Assembly (NCBI GenBank): GCA_965279255.1
Contig: OZ257146.1
Coordinates: 558,001-622,000 of the forward strand
Reading direction: 5' to 3'
Origin: CAMFLJ01 sp965279255
GTDB lineage: Bacteria > Actinomycetota > Acidimicrobiia > Acidimicrobiales > Acidimicrobilacustridaceae
DNA length: 64,000 bases
The notes under the pieces were generated by a model. It ran no database searches. It was not told the origin of the DNA and saw only the letters and a program-made list of their open reading frames with translations. A program made the translations under genes and the position numbers. Below, one piece after another: positions 44,781 through 52,319 of the stretch. Positions within the stretch are counted from its first letter, which is position 1. The number at the start of each line of letters is the position of its first letter.

Positions 44781-46505
44781 TCAGGACCGCTCTCGGCGGC
44801 GTCGGTCGACGGCGCTGAGCACGGCCCTGAACGAGGCCGACACGGTGTTGGGGTCGGTGCCGACTCCCCAACGCAGGCCGCCTTCGGCGTCGCGGGTCTC
44901 GACGTAGGCCACCGCCACGGCTGAGGCGCCGGCGCCGAGCGCGTGCTCGGAGTAGTCCACGACGTCGAAGCCCTCGCCGGCCAGCGGCGCGATCGCGGCC
45001 ACGAAGGCGGCGATGGGGCCGTTGCCGCTGCCGGTCACCGTCTCGGCCTCGCCGTCGACCAGCAGCTGGGCGGTGACGGTGGTGGTGCCCTCGGAGTCGG
45101 ACGCCATCTCGTGGCTACGCAGGGCGACCGACGGCTCGTCGGGCAGGTAGGTGGCGGCGAAGGCGTCCCACATGGCGTTGGGCGAGATCTCGGTGCCCGA
45201 GTCCTCGGTGATGGCCTGGATGCTGCGGGAGAACTCGATCTGGAGGCGCCGGGGCAGCGAGAAGCCGTGCTCGGTCTCCATGACATAGGCCACGCCGCCC
45301 TTGCCGGACTGGCTGTTCACCCGGATCACGGCCTCGTAGGTGCGGCCCACGTGGGCCGGGTCGATGGGCAGGTAGGGAACCTCCCACACCTCGTAGTCGC
45401 GTCCCCGGCCGGCGGCCTCGGCCTCGGCCTCGGCGTAGAGGGCGGCGAACCCCTTCTTGATGGCGTCCTGGTGCGAGCCTGAGAACGCCGTGTAGACGAG
45501 GTCGCCGGCGTAGGGATGGCGCTCGTGCACCGGCATGCGGTTGCAGTGCTCGGCCACCCGGCGGATGGCGTCGATGTCGGAGATGTCGAGCTCCGGGTCG
45601 ATGCCCTCGGTGAACAGGTTCATGGCCAGCGTGACGACGTCGACGTTGCCGGTGCGTTCGCCGTTGCCGAACAGGCAGCCCTCCACCCGGTCGGCGCCGG
45701 CCAGCACGCCCAGCTCGGCGGCCGCCACCGCGCAGCCCCGGTCGTTGTGGGGGTGCAGCGAGAGCACCACGGAGTCGCGGTTGCGCACCGTGCGCAGGAA
45801 CCACTCGATGGTGTCGGCGTACAGGTTGGGCGAGTACATCTCGACGGTGGCCGGCAGGTTCATGATCAGCGGCCGGTCGGGGGTGGGCTCGATGACCTCG
45901 GCCACCGCCTCGCAGATCTCGACGGCGTAGTCGAGCTCGGTGCCGGTGTAGCTCTCGGGCGAGTACTCGAAGCGCACGTCGGTGCCGGGCAGGGTCTCGG
46001 TCAGCTTGCGGCACAGGCGAGCCGCGTTGACCGCGATGTCGGTGATGCCGTCCTTCTCCAGCCCGAACACGACCCGGCGCTGCAGGATCGAGGTGGAGTT
46101 GTAGAAGTGCACGATCGCGTGGTGCGAGCCCTTCAACGACTCGAACGTGCGGGTGATCAGGTCGTCGCGGCACTGGGTGAGCACCTGGATGGTGACGTCG
46201 TCGGGCACCAGGTCGTCCTCGACCAGCAGACGCACGAAATCGAAGTCGGTCTGGCTGGCCGCCGGGAACCCGACCTCGATCTCCTTGAAGCCCATCTGCA
46301 CGAGCGTCTGGAACATCCGCAGCTTGCGGCCCGGGTCCATGGGGTCGACGAGGGCCTGGTTGCCGTCGCGCAGGTCGACCGCGCACCACGTGGGCGCGGC
46401 GGTGAGGTGGTTGTCGGGCCACGTGCGGTCGGGCAGCTCGACGGGGTCGAAGCGGCGGTACTTCTCGAATGGCATGGGGCGGGGGGTCACGGGCTCTGGC
46501 GACAT
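44781..46505 (-). CDS. leuA2: 2-isopropylmalate synthase, long (LeuA type 2)
   Basis: 574 residues, the actinobacterial/yeast type. It starts with the characteristic FEKYRRFDPVELPDRTWP, then the catalytic barrel CAVDLRDGNQALVDPM (about residue 41), SLHPHNDRG metal motif and FGNGERTGNVD, with a C-terminal LeuA dimer domain. It performs the same reaction as the leuA at 17192 but belongs to a different subfamily. ATG 46505 is chosen because longer in-frame starts run into the attenuator. It converges with the HNH gene. Confidence 0.94.
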   Translation of the reverse strand: MSPEPVTPRPMPFEKYRRFDPVELPDRTWPDNHLTAAPTWCAVDLRDGNQALVDPMDPGRKLRMFQTLVQMGFKEIEVGFPAASQTDFDFVRLLVEDDLVPDDVTIQVLTQCRDDLITRTFESLKGSHHAIVHFYNSTSILQRRVVFGLEKDGITDIAVNAARLCRKLTETLPGTDVRFEYSPESYTGTELDYAVEICEAVAEVIEPTPDRPLIMNLPATVEMYSPNLYADTIEWFLRTVRNRDSVVLSLHPHNDRGCAVAAAELGVLAGADRVEGCLFGNGERTGNVDVVTLAMNLFTEGIDPELDISDIDAIRRVAEHCNRMPVHERHPYAGDLVYTAFSGSHQDAIKKGFAALYAEAEAEAAGRGRDYEVWEVPYLPIDPAHVGRTYEAVIRVNSQSGKGGVAYVMETEHGFSLPRRLQIEFSRSIQAITEDSGTEISPNAMWDAFAATYLPDEPSVALRSHEMASDSEGTTTVTAQLLVDGEAETVTGSGNGPIAAFVAAIAPLAGEGFDVVDYSEHALGAGASAVAVAYVETRDAEGGLRWGVGTDPNTVSASFRAVLSAVDRRRRERS

Positions 46506-46560
46506 CTGGGTTCCTCGTGCGGTCGGTGCTGCTGGCGTCGGGCGGGTGGAGACGGGGCCG

Positions 46561-46625
46561 GAAAACGAGAGAAGCTCCCGGCCCGAGGGCACAGGAGCTT
46601 CGGCGAGCGCCACGGAGTGGGCTCG
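46561..46625 (-). promoter_or_regulatory. Leucine attenuator of leuA2
   Basis: Read on the minus strand: a hairpin just after the leader stop (CGAGC-CCAC pairing with GTGG-GCTCG), then a terminator stem GAAGCTCC / GGAGCTTC (46601-46594 and 46578-46571) and TCTCGTTTTC (46570-46561). The loop shares TGTGCCC and CGGGCC with the leuA attenuator at 17040, and the same TCGTTTTC tail follows. Confidence 0.77.
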
Positions 46626-46667
46626 CTAGGTGAGGAGGAGAAGGCCGTTCTGGCGGTGTGAACGCAT
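46626..46667 (-). CDS. Leucine leader peptide of leuA2 (MRSHRQNGLLLLT)
   Basis: A 13-residue ORF with four consecutive Leu codons (CTT CTC CTC CTC), then ACC TAG. Same length, same MRS start and same position relative to promoter and hairpins as the leader at 16997. Confidence 0.85.
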   Translation of the reverse strand: MRSHRQNGLLLLT

Positions 46668-46674
46668 CCCGGCA

Positions 46675-46703
46675 ACCCTGACGGCTCCGCCTCTCGATGT
46701 CAA
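46675..46703 (-). promoter_or_regulatory. Promoter of the leuA2 leader transcript
   Basis: A consensus -35 TTGACA (46703-46698), 17-base spacer and CAGGGT (46680-46675), ending seven bases before the leader ATG. The layout is identical to the leuA leader promoter and predicts a leaderless leader ORF. Confidence 0.72.
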
Positions 46704-47010
46704 CCGCGAATGCCGTGCACCCCGGCAGCGGACGGTCGTGCACGGGTGTCCCCGCCACCGGATGCGAGGCGGCATGGGTCGGAGGTGGCGGCGTGGGAAG
46801 GGCCCGGGGGGTGCTGACCGACGTGTGACTCTCGGCCCTGCCCGTCGGCGTCGTCGCTCCGCATGATGGCGCGATCTGGCCGTCGGCGAACGGTGTCGGA
46901 CCTGCGCCGCAGGCGGCTGCGGGGATGGTTCGCCCGGGCCGGGTGCAGTGCTCGCAGCTCCACGTGCAGGTCGGCGTACGACCTCCACCCTCAGGGACAG
47001 GACGGCCGCC
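46704..47010. other. Divergent intergenic region, nothing recognised
   Basis: 307 bases between the leuA2 promoter and the phosphoesterase start. No RNA gene, repeat or convincing promoter seen; small frames here lack coding features. Confidence 0.5.
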
Positions 47011-48408
47011 ATGCGGAGCATCCGACATCAGGGCTCGGCGACGAGCGGCCCGTCCCAGTCCCCGTCGACGTCGACCCGTCGGCTCCGCCTCGTGGGTGCC
47101 CTCGGAGTCGTTCTCGTCCTGGCCGTCGCGGCCTGCTCGTCCGGCTCGGGCAGCGAGGGCGCAGCCGGGACCACCGCTCCCGTCGACACGACCACGGGCA
47201 CGGCGCCGGTCGCCGGCCAGCTGACGACCGGGCAGTACGCGTGGGTGCAGCTCGGCTCGGGCACGCGGGTCGAGGTCCGGGCCCTCGCCGACGGCGACTG
47301 CCCCGACGCCACCGTCGACGGCGAGGCCGTGCCGATGACGGTGTTCATGCCGGCGAACGAGTCGTTCCCCCACACGACCTGCGTCGCCGAGATCCCCCTC
47401 GAGACCCGCTCGGTGGCGGTCGGCACGCACGAGCTCCCGCCCCCGGCCCGGAAGGTCGACCGGGTGGTCGTCGTCGGCGACATCGGCTGCACGGTCACCC
47501 CCGAGTCCCAGCAGGACTGCTTCAACGGCTTCCCGGCCCGCCAGGTCGCCGAGCGCATCGCCGCCGAGAAGCCCGACCTCGTCCTGTTCACGGGCGACAT
47601 CTTCTACAGCGAGACCGAGTGCACCGAGCCCGCGAACTGCGAGGGCGTGCCCTACGGCGACAACTGGCCGACGTGGGCCTACGACTTCTTCGACCCGTAC
47701 CGCTCGGCGCTCGACACCGCGCCCTGGGTGTTCACCCGCGGCAACCACGAGAGCTGCGAGACCAACGGCAACGACGGCGGGCCGGGCTGGTTCCAGATCC
47801 TCGCCCCCGAGCCGAGCACGTGCGAGAACTACATCGACCCGTTCCGCGTCGACGTCGCCGACCAGAGCTTCATCGTGTTCGACTCGGCGCTGGCCGACGA
47901 CAACCCGGCCACGGCCAGCCAGGTGCCGGAGTACGCGGCGGAGTTCACGAAGGTCCACGAGCTCGCGGCCGGCCATCCAGACGCCTGGTTCGTCGACCAC
48001 CGACCCCTGTGGTCGACCGGCGGCACCCAGCCCTCCGACACCCTGAACCTCACGCTGCAGGCGGCCATCGCCCAGTCGGGGGACACCATCGGGGAGGACG
48101 TCTCGCTGATCCTGTCGGGACACGTCCACGCCATGGGGGCGTTCACGGTGAGCGACGGCCGGCCGCCTCAGATCATCTCCGGTGGTGGGGGCACCGAGCT
48201 CGAGACCAAGAAGGCCGGAACGTTCACCGGCCTGCCCATCGACGGCTCCACGTTCTCGCTGGCGTGGCAGGAGGCCGACTGGGGCTACGTGCGCATGGAC
48301 CGAGGCGCCGTCGGATGGGACGTGGCCTACGAGCAGTACGCATCCGGCGCCTGGGCCCGGTCGCGGACCTGCGTGTTCGCGGACCGTGAGCTCACCTGCC
48401 CCGACTGA
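47011..48408 (+). CDS. Secreted metallophosphoesterase lipoprotein
   Basis: 465 residues from ATG 47011. The signal peptide with a lipobox (LAVAAC) precedes a Thr-rich linker and a calcineurin-like domain: VVGDIGC, LFTGDIFY, RGNHESC, DHRPLWS and SGHVHAMGAF give the di-metal ligands in the usual order. Six or more Cys suggest disulfides outside the membrane. Probable extracellular phosphomonoesterase; substrate unknown. Confidence 0.9.
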   Translation: MRSIRHQGSATSGPSQSPSTSTRRLRLVGALGVVLVLAVAACSSGSGSEGAAGTTAPVDTTTGTAPVAGQLTTGQYAWVQLGSGTRVEVRALADGDCPDATVDGEAVPMTVFMPANESFPHTTCVAEIPLETRSVAVGTHELPPPARKVDRVVVVGDIGCTVTPESQQDCFNGFPARQVAERIAAEKPDLVLFTGDIFYSETECTEPANCEGVPYGDNWPTWAYDFFDPYRSALDTAPWVFTRGNHESCETNGNDGGPGWFQILAPEPSTCENYIDPFRVDVADQSFIVFDSALADDNPATASQVPEYAAEFTKVHELAAGHPDAWFVDHRPLWSTGGTQPSDTLNLTLQAAIAQSGDTIGEDVSLILSGHVHAMGAFTVSDGRPPQIISGGGGTELETKKAGTFTGLPIDGSTFSLAWQEADWGYVRMDRGAVGWDVAYEQYASGAWARSRTCVFADRELTCPD

Positions 48409-48526
48409 GCGCGGCACGGCCGTTGCGGATCCGTGGCACGGCACTGGCCGGGCTGGGAGACTGCGGCCGGACCGTCACCGCTCCGGGGGGAGCGCACGTG
48501 GTTGGCGGCGACCAGGGGGAACCAGC

Positions 48527-49438
48527 GTGAGCGACAGCTCGGATCGACTGAAGGGGCGCGTCGCCCTCGTCACGGGAGCCGGCAACGGCATCGGCCAGGC
48601 CTGCGCCCAGGCCCTCGCCCGCCACGGCGCCTCGGTGGTGGTCAACGACCTCGGCACCGACGAGTTCGCCACCGGGCGCAGCTCCGAAGCGGCCGACTCG
48701 ACCGTGGCCGGCATCGTGGCCGAGGGCGGCACCGCCACCGCCAACTACGACTCGGTCGCCGACCCCGACGGCTGCACCGCGGCCGTGCAGACCGCCATCG
48801 ACACCTACGGGAAGCTCGACATCGTCGTGGGCTGTGCCGGCGCCATCATCGACGGCACCCTGGCCGCGGACGACGACACCTACCAGCGCTTCATGGCTCT
48901 GTTCCTCCACCAGAAGTTCTGGCTCACGCGTGCCGCGCTGCCGGGCATGCAGGAGCGCGGCTGGGGCCGCATCATCACCACGACCTCGCACGGTGCCACT
49001 GGCCTGCTCGGCCAGCCGATCTTCGCCGCGGCCATGGGTGGCGTCATCTCCATGACCCGTGCCATCGCCTTCGAGAACGCCGCCACGGGCGTCACCGCCA
49101 ACTGCCTCTCGCCCGGCGCCGGCACCCGCCTCCACGCGGTGGCCCGGCCGACGTTCGAGCAGCTGCGGGCCGACGGTGCCATCACCGAGGCCGAGTGGGA
49201 CGCCTACGTGAACACACCGCCGCCGGAGTACGTGGCGCCGGTCGTGGCGTGGCTCTGCAGCGAGGCCGCCGACGGAGTGACCGGCCAGGTGCTCCACGCC
49301 GCGGGTGGCGAGGTCGGCACCTGGACCCGCTACGAGGTCGACCACATGGCCTACAGGGGCGACCACCGCACCAACCCGCCGTGGACCCTCGACGAGCTCG
49401 ACGTCGTCGTGCCCAAGGCCCTGCTGGCCCAGGGCTGA
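48527..49438 (+). CDS. SDR-fold protein lacking the catalytic Tyr and Lys
   Basis: 303 residues from a GTG at 48527. The cofactor motif is normal (VALVTGAGNGIGQACAQALA), and Ser154 is in place, but the Y-x3-K pair reads Phe166-Ala-Ala-Ala-Met170 (QPIFAAAMGGVISM). The following helix and the PGAG loop are conserved, so a frameshift is unlikely. It may be a non-catalytic binding protein or use another mechanism. It is followed by the palindrome hit by IS copy 2. Confidence 0.85.
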   Translation: MSDSSDRLKGRVALVTGAGNGIGQACAQALARHGASVVVNDLGTDEFATGRSSEAADSTVAGIVAEGGTATANYDSVADPDGCTAAVQTAIDTYGKLDIVVGCAGAIIDGTLAADDDTYQRFMALFLHQKFWLTRAALPGMQERGWGRIITTTSHGATGLLGQPIFAAAMGGVISMTRAIAFENAATGVTANCLSPGAGTRLHAVARPTFEQLRADGAITEAEWDAYVNTPPPEYVAPVVAWLCSEAADGVTGQVLHAAGGEVGTWTRYEVDHMAYRGDHRTNPPWTLDELDVVVPKALLAQG

Positions 49439-49470
49439 TCCCGGCCCCGACCAGAGGTCCCTCTCGAACC

Positions 49471-49499
49471 GGTGGAGATCCGCCCCCCGAATCGGGGGG
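49471..49499. repeat. Left half of a palindrome interrupted by IS copy 2, with 17-bp target duplication
   Basis: GGTGGAG (49471-49477) pairs with CTCCACC (50853-50859). The duplicated target, six C, GAATC, six G (49483-49499), recurs at 50831-50847. Excision restores a nested hairpin after the SDR gene. Confidence 0.85.
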
Positions 49500-50830
49500 T
49501 GTCTCTTCTCAGGACATCGGTGACAGTTGATGTCGCGAGACATGGGTGACACCTGTTGGGCCGTGACGATGGGTCATGGCCGGGAAGGTGACTCCGATGT
49601 CGGTGAAGGTGTTCGCGGCGGTGACGGCGCTTGTTGAGGGCCACCCGGTGAACGTGTCGGCGGTGTGCGCCGACAACGGGGTGTCACGCAAGACGTTCTA
49701 CAAGTGGGCTGCTCGATATCGCGCTGAGGGGCTGGCGGGGCTTGAGGAACGTTCTCGGCGCCCGTTGTCGTCACCGACCCAGATCTCGGTCGAGGTCGAG
49801 GACCGCATCGTGAGGCTTCGCAAGGAGCTGATCGACGCGGGCCTCGATCACGGGGCGACCACGATCTCATGGCATCTCGCCCGCTCAGAGCTCGATGCGG
49901 TCCCGTCGATCGCTGGCGTTCATCGGGTGCTGGTCCGTCGAGGCCTGATCCAGCCTCAGCCGAAGAAGCGCCCGAAGTCGTCGTGGCGTCGTTTCGAAGC
50001 CGCTGCGCCGAACGAGCGCTGGCAGATCGACGCGACTGACTGGGTCACAGCGACCGGCGTGGTCAAGGTCTTCAACATCATCGATGACCACTCCCGGGTC
50101 GCGATCGCGTCCCGGGCCGTGCTCGAAGCAACGTCGCTCGAGGCGTGGGCCACGTTCAGTCAGGCCGCAGCGGTGTGGGGTCTGCCAGCCGGGGTGTTGT
50201 CGGACAACGGCTTGTGCTTCTCCGGGAAGCTGCGCGGGTTCGAAGTCGAGTTCGAACGACAGCTGCGAGACGCCGGGATCCGACCGGTGTGCGGGCGGCC
50301 CTATCACCCGCAGACCACCGGCAAGGTCGAACGATTCCAACAGACCCTCAAGAAATGGCTCCGCCAACAACCACTCGCTCGAGGTGCCGTCGAGCTACAG
50401 GCCCAGCTCGACAAGTTCCGCGAGCTCTACAACCACCACCGCCCCCACCAAGGCATCGGGCGAGTCACACCGATCACCCGCTGGCATGCCACCCCCGCCG
50501 CAGGCCCGGCGCCCGAGCCGCTCGCCCATCCCGTCTGGCCCGCCCGCCTCCTCGAGGGCACCGTCGCCGCCGACGGCACCGTCCAGGTGAGCCGACTCCG
50601 CATCCACATCGGGGTCGAGTGGGAACACCACCGCGCCCAGGTCCAAATCGCCGGAACCGCCGCCAACGTCTTCATCGACGGGACACTCATACGCCACCTC
50701 ACCCTCGACCCCGACCGCTCCTACCAACCCTCCGACCGCAAACGAGGAGGCCCCCACCGCGCCCGCCTACATTCCTGACTGTCACCGATGTCTCGCGACA
50801 TACCTGTCACCCATGTCCCGCGACAGCACA
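49500..50830 (+). mobile_element. IS481-family insertion sequence, copy 2 (1331 bp)
   Basis: Same length and same ends as copy 1 but in the opposite orientation. Bounded by exact 17-bp direct repeats. The transposase lies on the plus strand. The copies are nearly identical, so transposition is fairly recent. Confidence 0.92.
49576..50778 (+). CDS. IS481-family DDE transposase (copy 2)
   Basis: 400 residues with the full catalytic set (Asp152, Asp210, Glu252). Relative to copy 1 it has Glu33 to Asp, Ile251 to Val, an Asp to Gly in LARGAVELQ, Ser to Ala and Asn to Asp in the AGTAANVFIDG region, and Arg to His and Pro to Ala in the tail. None touches the active site. Confidence 0.92.
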   Translation: MAGKVTPMSVKVFAAVTALVEGHPVNVSAVCADNGVSRKTFYKWAARYRAEGLAGLEERSRRPLSSPTQISVEVEDRIVRLRKELIDAGLDHGATTISWHLARSELDAVPSIAGVHRVLVRRGLIQPQPKKRPKSSWRRFEAAAPNERWQIDATDWVTATGVVKVFNIIDDHSRVAIASRAVLEATSLEAWATFSQAAAVWGLPAGVLSDNGLCFSGKLRGFEVEFERQLRDAGIRPVCGRPYHPQTTGKVERFQQTLKKWLRQQPLARGAVELQAQLDKFRELYNHHRPHQGIGRVTPITRWHATPAAGPAPEPLAHPVWPARLLEGTVAADGTVQVSRLRIHIGVEWEHHRAQVQIAGTAANVFIDGTLIRHLTLDPDRSYQPSDRKRGGPHRARLHS

Positions 50831-50859
50831 CCCCCCGAATCGGGGGGTTGACCTCCACC
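50831..50859. repeat. Right half of the interrupted palindrome (IS copy 2)
   Basis: 50831-50847 duplicates 49483-49499, and 50853-50859 is the complement of 49471-49477. Confidence 0.85.
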
Positions 50860-50951
50860 AGAACGATGGACGAAGGGCGCCAGGACCGGGTGCGACGGAC
50901 GGCACCGGTCCCGATGAGGGATCCCGGCGCCCCGCGGGCGAGAATCCACCC

Positions 50952-52154
50952 ATGGAGCGTTGTGACGTCGCCGTCATCGGGGCCGGCCCGGCAGGGGCCG
51001 CAGCCGCCGCGTGGCTGGCGCGCGGCGGCGCCGAGGTCGTGCTGTTCGAGAAGGCCGCCCGCGGCCGCGACAAGTCCTGCGGCGACGGCCTGACCCCTCG
51101 GGCCATCGCCGAGATCGACCGCCTCGGGCTCGACGTCTCCGGCTTCCACCGCATCGACGGCCTGCGGGTGCAGGCCGGCAGGACGATCCGTGAGGTCCGC
51201 TGGCCCGACGGCGCCTTCCCGCCGGTCGGTGCCGTGGCGCCCCGCGCCGAGTTCGACGCCATGGTCATGCAGGCCGCGGTCGACTCGGGCGCCGACCTCC
51301 GCGAGAACGCCGCCGCCGAGCCCGTGCTCGACGGCGACCGCGTGGTCGGCGTGAGGGTCGGCTCCACCGAGGTGCGCGCCGACATGGTCGTGATCGCCTC
51401 CGGTGCCGGCTCGGCCGCCGCCCGCCTGCTCGGGGCGACGCGGGTCGAGAGCTCGCCGTTCGGCCTGGCCATCCGCGCCTACGCCCCCTCGACCCGGTCC
51501 GACGACCGCTACATGGAGGCGTGCCTCACCGTCGAGGGGCCCGACGGGGAGATCGTGCCCGGCTACGGCTGGGTGTTCCCCGCCGGCGACGGCATCGTCA
51601 ACATCGGCGTCGGCGCCCTGTCGACGATGAAGAACTTCAAGGACCTCAACCTCAACACCATGCTCGACGCCTACACCGCGCAGGTGGGGGAGTCGTGGGG
51701 CCTCGGCGAGTTCACCGCCCGCCCTCGGGCGTGGCGCCTGCCCATGCACGTCGAGCGCCGCAGCGGCCCCGGCTGGGTCGCGGTCGGCGACGCCGCCGGT
51801 CTGGTCAACCCGTTCAACGGCGAGGGCATCGACTACGCCCTCGAGTCGGGCCGCCATGCCGCCGAGGCGTTCCTGGCCCTGCCCAACATCGCCCCCGCGA
51901 CCTACCAGGCCGTGCTCGCCCGCGACTACGACCCGTTCTTCGCCACCGCCCGCCGCTTCGCCTGGGTGATCGGCCGACCGAAGCTGCTGCGGGCCCTGCT
52001 CGGGCTCGCCCTCTCCACCGGCTTCACCATGGAGCTGGTGCTCGACATCATGGCCAACCTGGTCGACGAGCGGCATCCCGGGCTGGCCGGCCGGCTGCTC
52101 GACGTGGGCGGCAGGGGCCTCGCCCTCGCTGACCCGCTGCTCGTGCGTTCCTGA
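50952..52154 (+). CDS. Geranylgeranyl reductase-family FAD oxidoreductase
   Basis: 400 residues. FAD-binding GAGPAGAAAAAWLARGG at the N-terminus, CGDGLTPRA, and GDAAGLVNPFNGEGI near residue 280 match the GGR/menaquinone reductase group. It probably reduces isoprenoid double bonds of a quinone or lipid; related actinobacterial proteins act on menaquinone. The ATG is 12 bases after GGCGAG-like sequence and 93 bases from IS copy 2's flank, so its upstream promoter region is partly altered by the insertion. Confidence 0.88.
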   Translation: MERCDVAVIGAGPAGAAAAAWLARGGAEVVLFEKAARGRDKSCGDGLTPRAIAEIDRLGLDVSGFHRIDGLRVQAGRTIREVRWPDGAFPPVGAVAPRAEFDAMVMQAAVDSGADLRENAAAEPVLDGDRVVGVRVGSTEVRADMVVIASGAGSAAARLLGATRVESSPFGLAIRAYAPSTRSDDRYMEACLTVEGPDGEIVPGYGWVFPAGDGIVNIGVGALSTMKNFKDLNLNTMLDAYTAQVGESWGLGEFTARPRAWRLPMHVERRSGPGWVAVGDAAGLVNPFNGEGIDYALESGRHAAEAFLALPNIAPATYQAVLARDYDPFFATARRFAWVIGRPKLLRALLGLALSTGFTMELVLDIMANLVDERHPGLAGRLLDVGGRGLALADPLLVRS

Positions 52155-52319
52155 CGCCTGATCCCGTCGAGAGCGGCCGTCATCTGAACCGGCCGTGTCC
52201 TGGCTGTGAATGCTGGATGGAGTCTGGCCGAGGGCTCTCCCGCTCCGGGTCGCGACCCTCGATGCTGGGGCCTGCACCGCACGGGTAGGTGCCACGGACC
52301 CAGGCAAGGGAGACGGCTG

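Noticed and set aside
29135..50830. A composite transposon bounded by the two IS copies
   Set aside because: Each copy has its own different target duplication, and the 19 kb between them is ordinary core-gene sequence.
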